Shown here one piece after another: positions 33,974 through 43,032 of a stretch of 64,000 nt of DNA (the stretch's first letter is position 1; each line of letters begins with the position of its first letter). The translations under genes were made by a program, and so were the position numbers. Source of the stretch: Alkalicoccus saliphilus (GTDB lineage: Bacteria > Bacillota > Bacilli > Bacillales > Salisediminibacteriaceae); contig NZ_PZJJ01000016.1 of NCBI RefSeq assembly GCF_003044065.1, forward strand, positions 1 to 64,000, read 5' to 3'. The notes beneath the pieces are model-generated. The model searched no databases and was not told the DNA's origin. It saw only the letters and a list, made by a program, of their open reading frames with translations.

Positions 33974-35350
33974 TTAATCGAGCATATCATCAGAGAAGCC
34001 GAAGAGCCATGTTAAGGCAAAGGCAACTCCTGCTGCGATAAGGTTTGTCAAAATATATAGAATAAGCGTAATCGCCGATTCTACGTAAAGCAGAGTTCCC
34101 GGAATGACCGTAATAGCCATGCCTGTTGCCTGCAGATTGAACAAAGAGGCAAAGAAACCACCTGCTGCACCACCGACCAATGCAAGAACAAACGGCTTGA
34201 TATAACGAAGGTTTACACCAAAGATCGCCGGCTCGGTAATTCCAAGAAATGCGGAAAGAGAGGATGGCAGTGCCAGTGCCTTCAATTTCTTGGACTTTGT
34301 TTTAAGACCGACTGCAAGAGCTGCACCACCCTGGGCTGCAATACCAGCCGTAATCAGTGCGTTGAACGGGTTGAGACCGTTGTCTGCCAGCAACTGAATT
34401 TCAAACAGGTTGAATATGTGATGGACACCCGTAATAACGATAACCTGGTGAAGACCACCGATAATCAGCCCGCTGATTCCAAACGGCAGATCAAGTACAA
34501 AGTTTGCTCCACCCATAATTCCAGCTTCCACTGCTGAGAAGATCGGTCCTAGTACAAACAGGGCTGCTGTAATCATAATGAGAAGTGTCAGGAACGGTGT
34601 GAGTATTAAATCGAGTGCTTCCGGCACACGCTGACGGAGCCATTTTTCCAGCTTCGCCCCTACGAAACCGGCGATAAATGCCGGCAGTACGGATCCCTGA
34701 TAGCCGATGACAGGTATAAACCCGAAGAAATACAGCGGATCTATATCTCCGGCACCCACTTCGTAAGCATTCGGAAGTGCCGGGTTAACGAGCATTAAAC
34801 CGAGCACGATACCAATAACCGGACTGCCCCCGAATACCCGGAAGGCCGACCAGGCGACGAGCGCCGGGAGGAAGGCGAACGCTGTATCCGTTAAAACTTC
34901 TGTGTATAGAAGAAAGTTATCCGGCAGTGCTCCCGGGAAAATGTTTGTAATAAGTCCACGGAAACCCATAAAAAGACCCGTCGCAACAAGTACCGGAATA
35001 ATCGGCACGAAAATGTCACCGAACGTACGCAGCAGCCGCTGCAGCCAATTGCCCTGCTTCTTTGTTTCTTCTTTCTGTTCGGACTTCGAAGCTTCCGGCA
35101 TGCCGATCGCTACCATCTGTTCATGGATGCGGTTAACCGTTCCAGTTCCGAAAATAACCTGGAACTGCCCGGCATTATAGAAAGCTCCTTTTACTTTGTC
35201 GAGTTCTTCTACGCGGTCCTGATCAATTTTCTCTTTGTCCTTTACCATGATCCGAAGTCTTGTAGCACAGTGGGCTATGGAAGATATGTTTTCTTCCCCG
35301 CCGACAGCCTGTACCAGTTCTTCCGCTATCCTGCGATTTTCATCAGCCAT
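33974..35350 (-). CDS. sacP: PTS sugar permease EIIBC, sucrose type
   Basis: 458 residues. The EIIB domain carries the phosphorylated cysteine in SSIAHCATRLRI (Cys28), followed by an eight-plus-TM EIIC domain with GLHQVIVITGVHHIFNLFE and a late GITEPAIFGVNLRY. Length and sequence style match B. subtilis SacP (461 aa) in the glucose-superfamily EIIBC group. Sucrose is the most likely substrate; trehalose or another disaccharide is possible. No EIIA domain or sucrose-6-phosphate hydrolase is nearby. Confidence 0.8.
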   Translation of the reverse strand: MADENRRIAEELVQAVGGEENISSIAHCATRLRIMVKDKEKIDQDRVEELDKVKGAFYNAGQFQVIFGTGTVNRIHEQMVAIGMPEASKSEQKEETKKQGNWLQRLLRTFGDIFVPIIPVLVATGLFMGFRGLITNIFPGALPDNFLLYTEVLTDTAFAFLPALVAWSAFRVFGGSPVIGIVLGLMLVNPALPNAYEVGAGDIDPLYFFGFIPVIGYQGSVLPAFIAGFVGAKLEKWLRQRVPEALDLILTPFLTLLIMITAALFVLGPIFSAVEAGIMGGANFVLDLPFGISGLIIGGLHQVIVITGVHHIFNLFEIQLLADNGLNPFNALITAGIAAQGGAALAVGLKTKSKKLKALALPSSLSAFLGITEPAIFGVNLRYIKPFVLALVGGAAGGFFASLFNLQATGMAITVIPGTLLYVESAITLILYILTNLIAAGVAFALTWLFGFSDDMLD

Positions 35351-35404
35351 GATAATAACCCCTTTCTAAAATAAATACACACTAAACCTTGGCCAACAAA
35401 CATG

Positions 35405-35452
35405 TGTGATCGATTCCACAATGAACATAAAAAAACAATGTAATCGGTTCCA
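35405..35452 (-). promoter_or_regulatory. Two LacI-type operators before sacP
   Basis: TGTGATCGATTCCA (35405-35418) and TGTAATCGGTTCCA (35439-35452) are direct copies of a TGTRATCGRTTCCA palindrome-like site with central CG, start-to-start 34 bp. They lie between the regulator stop and the sacP start. Confidence 0.75.
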
Positions 35453-35455
35453 TGT

Positions 35456-36448
35456 TCATCGTAAACTATCCCGTTTTAAAAGTCTATAGTCCATTTGTGA
35501 TTTTTCGACTTTTTTTGCGCGGCCAGTAATCGCTTTTAATAAAATTCCTGCAGATACTTTTCCGGCTTCTTCATAATAGTAGTCTACTGTTGTTAAAGCC
35601 GGGGTTACATAGGCGGACATATCCGATGCTCCCATCCCTGCCACCGCCATTTCACCCGGAAGATCGAAGCCCTCTTTTCGAAGTGTCTGCATCACTCCGA
35701 CGGCCAATCTGTCCGTAACAGCGAGTACAGCTGTTGGAAGTGTTTTCGACTGATCCAGCAGTCTGGCGGCTGCCTCTTCCCCCGCCGAAATACTGAAGGA
35801 AGCAGTCTGCATCCATCCGCTTTCCACGGAACAGCCGTTTTCTTTTAGCGCATCAAGAAAACCTTTCTTGCGGAGAACACCAACGGAATAATCTGCTTCA
35901 TCTACACCGATAAAACCAATTTTCGTATGGCCTGCACGCAGAATTTCTTTCGTCAGGGATTTGGCCGCTTCGTAATCATTATAAACGACGGAAGATATGT
36001 CAGGCAGATGCTGGCCTACAGCTACAACAGGCACACTCAAGTTTTTCACTGCTTCCAGCAGTTCCGGTTCCCGGTTTGTTGCTACAAGTATAATTCCGTC
36101 TACTCTTCTGCTCTCCAAAAGCTTCAGCTGCTCAATTTCTTTCTCTTTATCAAGACTGGAGCTGGCCAGCAGTATTTGATACCCTTCCTGCTGCAGAACT
36201 TCATCCATGCCATTTACTACCCGGCTCATCGTTTCCGTGCTTATCTTCGGAATGACTACTCCAATAACTTTCGTCCGCTTTAACCGGAGTGACTTCGCCT
36301 GCTCACTCGGTACGTAGCCTGTCGCTTCGATAACGCGGCTGATATTTTCTCTTGCTTTTTCGCTGACATATCCGGATTCATTTATAAATCGTGACACTGT
36401 TGTTCTGGATACACCCGCGCGCCTCGCTATATCGTTAATTGTTACCAT
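35456..36448 (-). CDS. LacI-family repressor of the PTS gene
   Basis: 330 residues from the ATG at 36448 (GGAGGG upstream). N-terminal LacI helix-turn-helix TINDIARRAGVSRTTVSRFI with hinge SLRLKRTKVIGVVIP, then a periplasmic-binding-protein-like effector domain ending in PALTTVDYYYEEAGK. Tandem with sacP, whose upstream region holds two matching operators. Probably senses sucrose or its phosphate (ScrR-like); effector inferred. Confidence 0.88.
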   Translation of the reverse strand: MVTINDIARRAGVSRTTVSRFINESGYVSEKARENISRVIEATGYVPSEQAKSLRLKRTKVIGVVIPKISTETMSRVVNGMDEVLQQEGYQILLASSSLDKEKEIEQLKLLESRRVDGIILVATNREPELLEAVKNLSVPVVAVGQHLPDISSVVYNDYEAAKSLTKEILRAGHTKIGFIGVDEADYSVGVLRKKGFLDALKENGCSVESGWMQTASFSISAGEEAAARLLDQSKTLPTAVLAVTDRLAVGVMQTLRKEGFDLPGEMAVAGMGASDMSAYVTPALTTVDYYYEEAGKVSAGILLKAITGRAKKVEKSQMDYRLLKRDSLR

Positions 36449-36482
36449 ACAAACCCTCCTTTCTGTCAGGCTCTTTTCTTTA

Positions 36483-36511
36483 TTTATAGAAGACAACTCT
36501 AAAAAAAGCAA
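36483..36511 (-). promoter_or_regulatory. Sigma-A promoter of the LacI gene
   Basis: Minus strand TTGCTT (36506-36511), 17 bp, TATAAA (36483-36488). Confidence 0.65.
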
Positions 36512-36620
36512 TAGTGAAAATTATGCCGTTCACTGTACTGCTGTAAAATGATGTATTTGCAGGTTGGATTTAATTGACTGTTGAGAAGTTAAGGATCCAC
36601 CGTTCTTCTTCACAAAGAAA

Positions 36621-36672
36621 CTGTAGAAGAAACGTCTACAGCGACTCCAACGCCTTTAAAAACGTTGGGGTC
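36621..36672. other. Two adjacent hairpins in intergenic DNA
   Basis: Stem 1: CTGTAGA / TCTACAG (36621-36641). Stem 2: GACTCCAACG / CGTTGGGGTC with one G-T pair (36643-36672). They stand in a gene-free stretch between the LacI promoter and the cspB terminator. No T run follows, so they are not terminators. A small RNA or protein-binding site is possible; not a class I recognise. Confidence 0.4.
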
Positions 36673-36763
36673 ATCAACAAACTGTCCTGCAGCCGTCTAG
36701 TATTTTCCCGAGCACCTGTGCTGTTACTTACAACTATGGCGGCTTTCAACACTGGCTTTTATA

Positions 36764-36816
36764 TAATAAAAAGCTGCTCCCTCCGGCCTGTGTAAGGCCT
36801 GTGTGGGAACAGCTTC
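36764..36816 (-). terminator. Terminator after cspB
   Basis: Minus-strand stem AAGCTGTTCCC / GGGAGCAGCTTTTTATT, with an inner GGCC-rich loop helix. Confidence 0.75.
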
Positions 36817-36849
36817 CTGCTGTTTGTATTTATCTTTCCCGCAGAAATA

Positions 36850-37047
36850 TTACAGTGCTACTACGTTGGATGCCTGTGGTCCGCGGTTTCCTTCTACGAT
36901 TTCGAATTCAACGTCCTGACCTTCTTCAAGCGTTTTGAATCCTTCTGCCTGAATTGCAGAGAAATGTACGAATACATCGTCCCCATCTTCACGCTCGATA
37001 AATCCAAATCCTTTTTCAGCGTTAAACCATTTTACTTTACCTGTCAT
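36850..37047 (-). CDS. Cold-shock protein CspA/CspB family
   Basis: 65 residues from the ATG at 37047 (AAGGAGG 10 nt upstream). RNP1 motif KGFGFIERE and RNP2 VFVHFSAI are intact. RNA chaperone that melts mRNA structure. The promoter lies about 100 nt upstream, leaving the long 5' leader usual for csp genes and their cold induction. The in-frame extension to 37110 is leader sequence. Confidence 0.95.
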   Translation of the reverse strand: MTGKVKWFNAEKGFGFIEREDGDDVFVHFSAIQAEGFKTLEEGQDVEFEIVEGNRGPQASNVVAL

Positions 37048-37155
37048 AATACATCGGCCTCCTTGCCTGAAATCTTTGAATCTCGTGAACCATTTCTTGC
37101 CTGCTTTCAAACGAGGCCGAAGAATGTTTCCGAATTCAAACCTTTTACACAGATG

Positions 37156-37184
37156 ATAGTATCACAATCATTATCCTAAATCAA
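37156..37184 (-). promoter_or_regulatory. Sigma-A promoter of the csp gene
   Basis: Minus strand TTGATT (37179-37184), 17 bp, TACTAT (37156-37161). Confidence 0.65.
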
Positions 37185-37263
37185 CACAAATTTTCCAAAT
37201 TAACGGATAATTGAAATCGTTTGCATTTTTTGATGTCTGCTTTTGAATTTGCAGACGGTAAAA

Positions 37264-37723
37264 CATTGTCAGGATGATGAATCCGGAAAGGAACTCGTTA
37301 CGTGGCCTTCCAGCATGCACTTTACGGCGTGTGCTTTGTTTTTTCAGAAGCAGGGAGCAGAATTTCCCCCGCTTCGGGAATAGTACCAACACCCATGGTG
37401 ACAGCTTTTTTGGTACATCCTCTTCTTTTTCAAAAAATCGGGAGTTCGCCTTTATTGTGGATGATACCAGCGGGACTTCTGATGTTTTGCCGTCCAACAC
37501 ACTTCCGGGTTCATTAAATCCAATATGACCGTTCTCTCCAATTCCAAGCACTTGTACATCGACCCCTTCAAGGCTTTGAATCAAATCTTCATACTTTTTC
37601 CCTTCCGCTTCCGGATCTTCTGCATCACCATGCGGCAGACGGACTTTATCTTTCCACCTTCTATAAAGGAGGAAGGCCCCCCTTATAAATCCAATAAAAG
37701 TGCCCTCGGAAAGCTTTTTTCAT
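37264..37723 (-). pseudogene. nagB: Glucosamine-6-phosphate deaminase remnant
   Basis: The minus strand retains an ATG at 37723 with AAAGGAGAGG, then after a large internal deletion the NagB segment VRLPHGDAEDPEAE, GIGENGHIGFNEPG and KANSRFFEKEEDVPKK. A one-base loss in an A6 run after this point shifts the frame; AVTMGVGTI and later HVT.SFP pieces appear in other frames with stops. About 100 N-terminal residues are absent. Normal NagB is about 240 aa. No nagA or nagP is nearby. Confidence 0.85.
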
Positions 37724-37759
37724 ATCCGACCTCTCCTTTTTGCAATAAAATATATTAAG

Positions 37760-37775
37760 TTGTCTATATCTACAA
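37760..37775 (-). promoter_or_regulatory. Possible NagR/GntR-type operator
   Basis: Imperfect palindrome TTGTCTATATCTACAA, 37 bp upstream of the nagB remnant start, resembling the site of HutC/GntR-type amino-sugar repressors. Probably a leftover control site. Confidence 0.4.
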
Positions 37776-37915
37776 AAAAACTTTAGTTCCCACTTTTACT
37801 TCTGTTCAAACACTTCAGTTGTGAACTTTTTTCAACAAATTAAAAACAGCTGTTAAAAAGAGAAATAATAAGTATATAAAAGATATATGTATATGATTCA
37901 CGCTTACACGGCGTT

Positions 37916-37943
37916 TTGCATTTTTTGAGGAACCTGTTATACT
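37916..37943 (+). promoter_or_regulatory. Sigma-A promoter of sulP-uspA
   Basis: TTGCAT (37916-37921), 16 bp, TATACT (37938-37943). Transcription would start near 37950, giving a leader of about 210 nt. Confidence 0.55.
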
Positions 37944-37958
37944 CCTTTTGTTCTCTAC

Positions 37959-38012
37959 GGACCGGATCTTTCTTGGAAGGATCCACAACTGAACATCCGG
38001 GCCTGCTTTTTT
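37959..38012 (+). promoter_or_regulatory. Possible attenuator in the sulP leader
   Basis: GGACCGGAT (37959-37967) can pair with ATCCGGGCC (37995-38003), followed closely by T8, a terminator shape. The overlapping GGATCTTTC / GAAGGATCC hairpin (37964-37984) would exclude that stem. A further stem GGCAGC.AGC / GCT.GCTGCC lies near 38060-38088. No known riboswitch class was recognised. Confidence 0.45.
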
Positions 38013-38160
38013 TTATGCCTTCTGTCTGATATCGACGAAAAACACCGCCTGTTTTTCTCCGGCAGCGAGCCACAGCTTGCTGCCCGGCATCAGCGGACTC
38101 ATCTTAAAAAGCCCCGTTTTTTTAGTCATAGAACAAAACAAAAATATGAAAGAGGTGCAG

Positions 38161-39627
38161 ATGTTGACTACGGTAGAAAAATTGAAAAGTGAGTGGTTTG
38201 GCAATGTGAAAGGTGACGTGCTTTCTGGAATAGTTGTGGCGCTTGCGCTGATTCCGGAGGCTATTGCCTTCTCCATTATTGCTGGTGTTGATCCAATGGT
38301 AGGACTGTATGCCAGTTTCTCCATTGCTGTTGTTATTGCTTTTTTAGGCGGAAGACCTGGAATGATCTCGGGAGCTACCGGGGCAATGGCGCTCCTCATG
38401 ATTACGCTGGTCGCCGACCATGGGCTCGAATACCTGCTCGCTGCAACGATTCTGACCGGGATCCTGCAGATTTTATTTGGTATCTTTAAGCTCGCAAAAT
38501 TCATGAAGTTCGTACCGCGTTCCGTCATGATCGGCTTCGTTAATGCGCTGGCGATTTTGATTTTCACGTCGCAGCTGCAGCATTTCGTGAACGAAACGTG
38601 GGTCATGTACGCCCTTGTAGCTCTGACCCTGGGTATTATTTACATTCTCCCTCGTTTTACGAGAGCCGTTCCGTCAACGCTTGTCGCAATTGTGGTCGTT
38701 ACAGGACTTGCTATTATGATGAATTTCGGTGTCCGGACGGTCGGAGATATGGGAACTCTCCCAAGTACACTTCCGGTCTTCCTACTTCCTAATATTCCAT
38801 TGAACTTTGAAACCTTAGCAATTATTTTCCCTTATTCTTTTGCGCTTGCAATGGTCGGTATTCTCGAATCTCTGCTCACGCAGAACATTGTCGACGACAT
38901 GACGGATACAGAAAGTGACAAAAATAAGGAAAGCCGCGGCCAGGGTATTGCCAACGTCACCACCGGTTTCTTCGGTGGCATGGCCGGCTGTGCTATGATC
39001 GGCCAGTCTGTCATTAACGTCAAATCCGGCGGTACAGGACGACTCTCCTCTCTAACAGCGGGGGTTGTACTGATGTCTATGATTATTTTATTGAATAACA
39101 TTGTTGTACAGATTCCAATGGCAGCTCTCGCTGGTGTAATGATCATGGTTGCCATCGGGACATTCGACTGGTCTTCCCTCATGAATATTCATAAGCTGCC
39201 ACGGACGGATGCCATTGTTATGGTCGTGGTGGTCGCTACAGTCGTCTACACGCACGACTTGGCAATCGGGGTATTCGCTGGTATCATTTTAAGTGCCCTG
39301 TTCTTTGCCTGGAAGCTTTCCAAAGTGAAAGTGGAAGAGCATTTCAATATGAAAGCCCAGACACTTACGTATGAAGTGCACGGTCAGCTTTTCTTCGCTT
39401 CCGTGCAGGATTTTGTCGAAGACCTTGACTTTGACGCGGATGTAAAAAAAGTCGTGATTGATCTTTCCAACGCCCACCTGTGGGACGATTCGGCAGCAGG
39501 GGCTATCGATAAAATCGAGCACAAATATGAACAACGGGGTGTCGAAGTGAAAATTACCGGACTCGATAAAGGCAGTGCGGAACTGATGGACAAAATCGGC
39601 GGCCTCAGTAAAGCTTCCGGTCACTAA
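38161..39627 (+). CDS. SulP-family anion transporter with STAS domain
   Basis: 488 residues from the ATG at 38161 (AGAGGTG upstream). Ten or more TM helices with the family start [20 protein letters not shown] and the EIGxFN-like region, then a C-terminal STAS domain (about 385-485, [20 protein letters not shown]). SulP proteins carry sulfate, bicarbonate or other anions; the substrate cannot be read from sequence. A UspA gene follows after 15 nt, a recurring SulP-UspA pairing. Confidence 0.9.
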   Translation: MLTTVEKLKSEWFGNVKGDVLSGIVVALALIPEAIAFSIIAGVDPMVGLYASFSIAVVIAFLGGRPGMISGATGAMALLMITLVADHGLEYLLAATILTGILQILFGIFKLAKFMKFVPRSVMIGFVNALAILIFTSQLQHFVNETWVMYALVALTLGIIYILPRFTRAVPSTLVAIVVVTGLAIMMNFGVRTVGDMGTLPSTLPVFLLPNIPLNFETLAIIFPYSFALAMVGILESLLTQNIVDDMTDTESDKNKESRGQGIANVTTGFFGGMAGCAMIGQSVINVKSGGTGRLSSLTAGVVLMSMIILLNNIVVQIPMAALAGVMIMVAIGTFDWSSLMNIHKLPRTDAIVMVVVVATVVYTHDLAIGVFAGIILSALFFAWKLSKVKVEEHFNMKAQTLTYEVHGQLFFASVQDFVEDLDFDADVKKVVIDLSNAHLWDDSAAGAIDKIEHKYEQRGVEVKITGLDKGSAELMDKIGGLSKASGH

Positions 39628-39642
39628 TGGAGGGAACGACTG

Positions 39643-40068
39643 ATGTTTAAAAATCTACTACTTGCAATTGATGGATCAGATCACAGTAACCGCGCGACAG
39701 AAAAAGCAATTGAGCTGGCAAAACTGCAGAAAGATGCTTCTATCGAAATGCTTTATGTAGTGGCTGGTAATAAATCAAAAACAGATGTGCTTCATTATGG
39801 AGATTCAGATAATGCTTCCCGTAAAAGAAAGCAGCTTCTCACAAAGTATGAAACTATTATTAAAGAAGCCGGCATTCCTGTTGAAGTTACTGTACTTCAC
39901 GGTAAGGATGGTATTGCTGAACCAATCATTGAACACGCGAATAACGGTTCTTATGATGCGCTTATCCTTGGAAGCCGTGGTCTTAGCACGGTTCAGACAA
40001 TGGTACTCGGCAGCGTCAGTCATAAAGTGATGAAATACGTGAAAGCACCAGTACTGATGGTGAAATAA
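39643..40068 (+). CDS. Universal stress protein, UspA family
   Basis: 141 residues. The ATP-binding motif G-2x-G-9x-G-S is visible as GSRGLSTVQTMVLGSVS near the C terminus, and the N-terminal LLAIDGSDHSNRA is typical. Start preceded by GGAGGG. In an apparent operon with the SulP transporter, which it may regulate. Confidence 0.93.
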   Translation: MFKNLLLAIDGSDHSNRATEKAIELAKLQKDASIEMLYVVAGNKSKTDVLHYGDSDNASRKRKQLLTKYETIIKEAGIPVEVTVLHGKDGIAEPIIEHANNGSYDALILGSRGLSTVQTMVLGSVSHKVMKYVKAPVLMVK

Positions 40069-40071
40069 GAA

Positions 40072-40109
40072 AAGAAGCCGCCCACGAAAATGTGGCCGGC
40101 TTTTTTTTA
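40072..40109 (+). terminator. Terminator after uspA
   Basis: Stem AAGCCGCCCAC / GTGGCCGGCTT with one mismatch, followed by T8. Confidence 0.85.
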
Positions 40110-40303
40110 TGGAAAAGGAAGGCCCCTTTCCCCTCTCCACTTAAGCATTTTTGATACTGTATCCTCATGATTCATGACGGGCCTGTAATGATTTAATATT
40201 CCGGCCGCCTGGGAACGGCAACTTCTTTCTATCTCGCGAAAGCCGTCTCCCTCTTTTAAATTTCTCCACGTGTTATACTGAGATTGACTTTTTACAGAAA
40301 GCG

Positions 40304-40939
40304 GTGCTGACAATGCTTGAAGATACCGGAGAACGAGTGATCCCGGAATACATGAAAGAAGACAATGCTATGTGGCTGGAACATCTGGCACGCTATCATT
40401 TTGCTATGCCCTACGCGAGAGACCGGCTTCTGGATATTGCCTGTGGAAGCGGCTACGGTACAAAGCTGATGGCTAAGCGGAGGAAACGGGAGGTAACAGA
40501 AGCTGTAGGTGTGGATGTAGACAGCGAAACTATCGAATACGCCCGGGGAGCCTTCTACCATCCCCATGTTGCCTACAATCAGGGAGATCTTCTCGACCCT
40601 TCCCTTCCGGAAAAAATCGGCACATTTGATACGGTGCTTTCGTTTGAAACATTGGAACATGTACCTGATGACTACGCAGCCATGAAAAGACTAAGTAACC
40701 TTGTGACACCGGGAGGTACTCTTGTACTATCCACTCCTTTTGGCGCAGGAAGAAATGAACCTTGCAGTTCTCCTTTTCATTACTTTCAGCTGACTGAAGA
40801 GGAATTCAGGGAACTATGCCGGAATAAAGCTTTCGCCTTTAAAGAAGTGACTTTTTATTATCAGAACGGTGTCAGTTTTGAGCCTTTTAAAAGAAACGGC
40901 CTGCACTATCCGATCGGGATCGCTGTCTGCCGAAAATAG
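40304..40939 (+). CDS. Class I SAM-dependent methyltransferase
   Basis: 211 residues. Motif I LLDIACGSGYGTKLM, motif II acidic VGVDVD, a motif IV-like FDTVLSFETLEHV and VTPGGTLVLSTPF define the Methyltransf_11/25 fold. Substrate unknown. The GTG start has a poor ribosome-binding site; an ATG at 40313 is equally possible. Monocistronic: a -10-like TATACT lies at 40274 and a terminator follows. Confidence 0.85.
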   Translation: MLTMLEDTGERVIPEYMKEDNAMWLEHLARYHFAMPYARDRLLDIACGSGYGTKLMAKRRKREVTEAVGVDVDSETIEYARGAFYHPHVAYNQGDLLDPSLPEKIGTFDTVLSFETLEHVPDDYAAMKRLSNLVTPGGTLVLSTPFGAGRNEPCSSPFHYFQLTEEEFRELCRNKAFAFKEVTFYYQNGVSFEPFKRNGLHYPIGIAVCRK

Positions 40940-40951
40940 CTGTCTGAAGAC

Positions 40952-40993
40952 GAAAGAAAGCTGTCCTGCTTTAAAAGACAGCTTTCTTTTTCT
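40952..40993. terminator. Bidirectional terminator, methyltransferase / MATE
   Basis: Stem GAAAGAAAGCTGTC / GACAGCTTTCTTTTTC between convergent genes. Confidence 0.85.
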
Positions 40994-41008
40994 ATTGGGC
41001 TGCTTTAT

Positions 41009-42400
41009 TCAGGATACGCTGCTGGCTGGCTCTTTATTCTCGTTACTCCGATCCTTCTTATGAAAGAATAGTGTCCTGTCCCGGTAGAGGAAATAAGCCG
41101 AGAGAGCAAAAGCGAGAATATCTGCGAGCGGAAAGGCAAGCCACACTCCCCAGACCCCAATAAACGGTGGAAGAATAAGAACAAGCGGAATAAGAAAAAG
41201 CACCTGTCTTGCCATGGATAGAACGAGTGCGGGCCTTGATTTACCGAGAGCCTGGTACAACCCGCCGCTGATCACCTGAACACCAATAAGAAAAGCAGCA
41301 GCAAAAATGATCCTCATTCCTTCGGTACCTGCCTGGATAACGTCCGGGTCCGTCGTAAAAACAGAAAGCATCAAATCCGGTATGAGCATCGCCAGTGCAA
41401 AAATCGTTACGGAAAATGCCGTGACCACCTTGAGGCCGAGGATGATAACTTCCCTCATCCTGCCGAACTGTTCCGCACCGTAATTGTAACCAATGATAGG
41501 CTGCATTCCCTGAAGAATTCCCATCATCGGCATAAGTGTAATCATCGCAACACGCTGCATAATACCGAAAACCCCGACATAAAACTCTCCACCGTATTGA
41601 ATGAGCATCGCATTAATCGCAATCATCATTACGCTTCCGGCAACCTGCCGGGCAAAAGCCGGCAGACCAACCGTCACCACTTCTTTCACGATACGAAGCT
41701 GTGGTGTCATTTCACTCAAACGTATTTTCAAGGAGCTTTTTCCGCTCAAAAAGTAGTGAAGAACGATGATGGAGATGCTCCCCTGGGAAATAACAGTAGC
41801 TATAGACGCCCCCTGAACTCCCATATCCAGCAGAACGATAAATATCGGATCCAGAATGATGTTAAGTACAGAGGGGATAATCATCGTCATCATCGCAAAG
41901 CGGGCGTGCCCTTCCGAACGGATAATGGCGTTTGTTGTGAAGGCAAACGTAAAAAAGATCGTAGCCATTGTAATAGGAAAGATATATACCACTGCCAGAT
42001 CAAAGATTCCCGGCGTTGCACCGAATATCGTAAGTGTCGGCTCCAGTACTGTATAGGATGCTATCACACCAAGTATTCCTGTAATGAGTACGAGGGTAAT
42101 AATGTTACTGAACACCCGGTTTGCTTCTTTTTCTCTTTTTTCTCCAAGTCTCCGCGAAATGACCGAGGCTCCCCCCATACCGAGTGCAGCGGCGACTGCC
42201 ATCATAATAATCATAATGGGAAAGGCAAGTGTAACGGCTGCGACGCCGTCGATTCCGACGAAAAAGGAAATAAAAATCGTATCGACGACGTTGTATAAAG
42301 ACATGACGAGCATGCCGATAATCGCCGGAATAGATAAACTCCGGAGCAGCTTCGGAATAGGCTCCGAGCCGAGGCGCGTACTCTGCTTTTTTTGATCCAT
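41009..42400 (-). CDS. MATE-family multidrug efflux transporter
   Basis: 463 residues with twelve TM helices in two MatE halves. LGSEPIPKLLRSLSIPAIIG and GGASVISRRLGEKREKEANR are typical of the DinF/MepA-like branch. Exports cationic drugs or metabolites in exchange for Na+ or H+. The marR gene upstream ends 4 nt before the start, so the two form an operon like mepRA. Confidence 0.92.
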   Translation of the reverse strand: MDQKKQSTRLGSEPIPKLLRSLSIPAIIGMLVMSLYNVVDTIFISFFVGIDGVAAVTLAFPIMIIMMAVAAALGMGGASVISRRLGEKREKEANRVFSNIITLVLITGILGVIASYTVLEPTLTIFGATPGIFDLAVVYIFPITMATIFFTFAFTTNAIIRSEGHARFAMMTMIIPSVLNIILDPIFIVLLDMGVQGASIATVISQGSISIIVLHYFLSGKSSLKIRLSEMTPQLRIVKEVVTVGLPAFARQVAGSVMMIAINAMLIQYGGEFYVGVFGIMQRVAMITLMPMMGILQGMQPIIGYNYGAEQFGRMREVIILGLKVVTAFSVTIFALAMLIPDLMLSVFTTDPDVIQAGTEGMRIIFAAAFLIGVQVISGGLYQALGKSRPALVLSMARQVLFLIPLVLILPPFIGVWGVWLAFPLADILAFALSAYFLYRDRTLFFHKKDRSNENKEPASSVS

Positions 42401-42404
42401 AGCG

Positions 42405-42845
42405 TTATTCCTCCAAATCTTCCTGCAGGCGCTCCTTCATGCCTTTCAGTATTTCAAGAAGCATTTCCCGATCTTTTTCCGATAAACAGGCGGTAAGCTC
42501 TTCATCTGCCGTCAGTGCTTCCTGCCAGAGTGTTTCTTCCAGGTTGCCCCCTTTATCTGTCAAAGCGATCATCTTCTGCCTGCGGTCTTTTCCACTTTCC
42601 TGTTTTTCCACAAGTTCATTTTTTGTAAGGGACTCCACAATGCCGTTCATCGTAGAAGGCTGAATATACAGCCGTTTCTGAAGTTCCGATTGGCTCTGGG
42701 TACCGTACCGCTGCAAGAGCGAAAGAACTTTCACCTGGGCCCGGGTCAGTCCATGTGCGGCCAGGCTGCGGTTATGTTTATTCTGCAGTAAATGGGCCAC
42801 CAGCCCAAGCTGATAGCCGACGATTTCTTCTGTATTTCGTTCCAT
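42405..42845 (-). CDS. MarR-family regulator of the MATE pump
   Basis: 146 residues from the ATG at 42845 (AAAGGTG upstream). Winged helix with QSELQKRLYIQPSTMNGIVE and wing KQESGKDRRQKMIALTDKG. Probably represses its own promoter, which contains matching inverted half-sites, and is released by a pump substrate. Confidence 0.9.
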   Translation of the reverse strand: MERNTEEIVGYQLGLVAHLLQNKHNRSLAAHGLTRAQVKVLSLLQRYGTQSQSELQKRLYIQPSTMNGIVESLTKNELVEKQESGKDRRQKMIALTDKGGNLEETLWQEALTADEELTACLSEKDREMLLEILKGMKERLQEDLEE

Positions 42846-42875
42846 TATATATAAACACCTTTCCATCTCCACAAA

Positions 42876-42919
42876 TTACTTCGTTCCCTAATATTACGCC
42901 AGACGAAGTATTTCGTCAA
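42876..42919 (-). promoter_or_regulatory. marR-MATE promoter with embedded operator
   Basis: Minus strand TTGACG (42914-42919), 17 bp, TAATAT (42891-42896). The spacer and -35 contain the palindrome GACGAAGTATTTCGTC (42902-42917), and a further TACTTCGT half-site lies just downstream (42877-42884). Occupancy by MarR would block RNA polymerase. Confidence 0.8.
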
Positions 42920-42946
42920 GCAGAGCTGCAGCTGACTAATAATAAA

Positions 42947-42978
42947 AAGAAAAAACACCCTTTTAGTGGTGTTTTTGT
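42947..42978. terminator. Terminator-like hairpin
   Basis: Stem AAAAACACC / GGTGTTTTT, usable on either strand; lies upstream of the marR promoter. Confidence 0.55.
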
Positions 42979-43032
42979 CAGCTTGTGAATCAAGTCTTAT
43001 TTATGGAATAATTATTCCAGCGTATAGTTATC

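Noticed and set aside
36574-36795. Plus-strand ORF of 73 codons
   Set aside because: Runs through two hairpins and the cspB terminator; no start signal.
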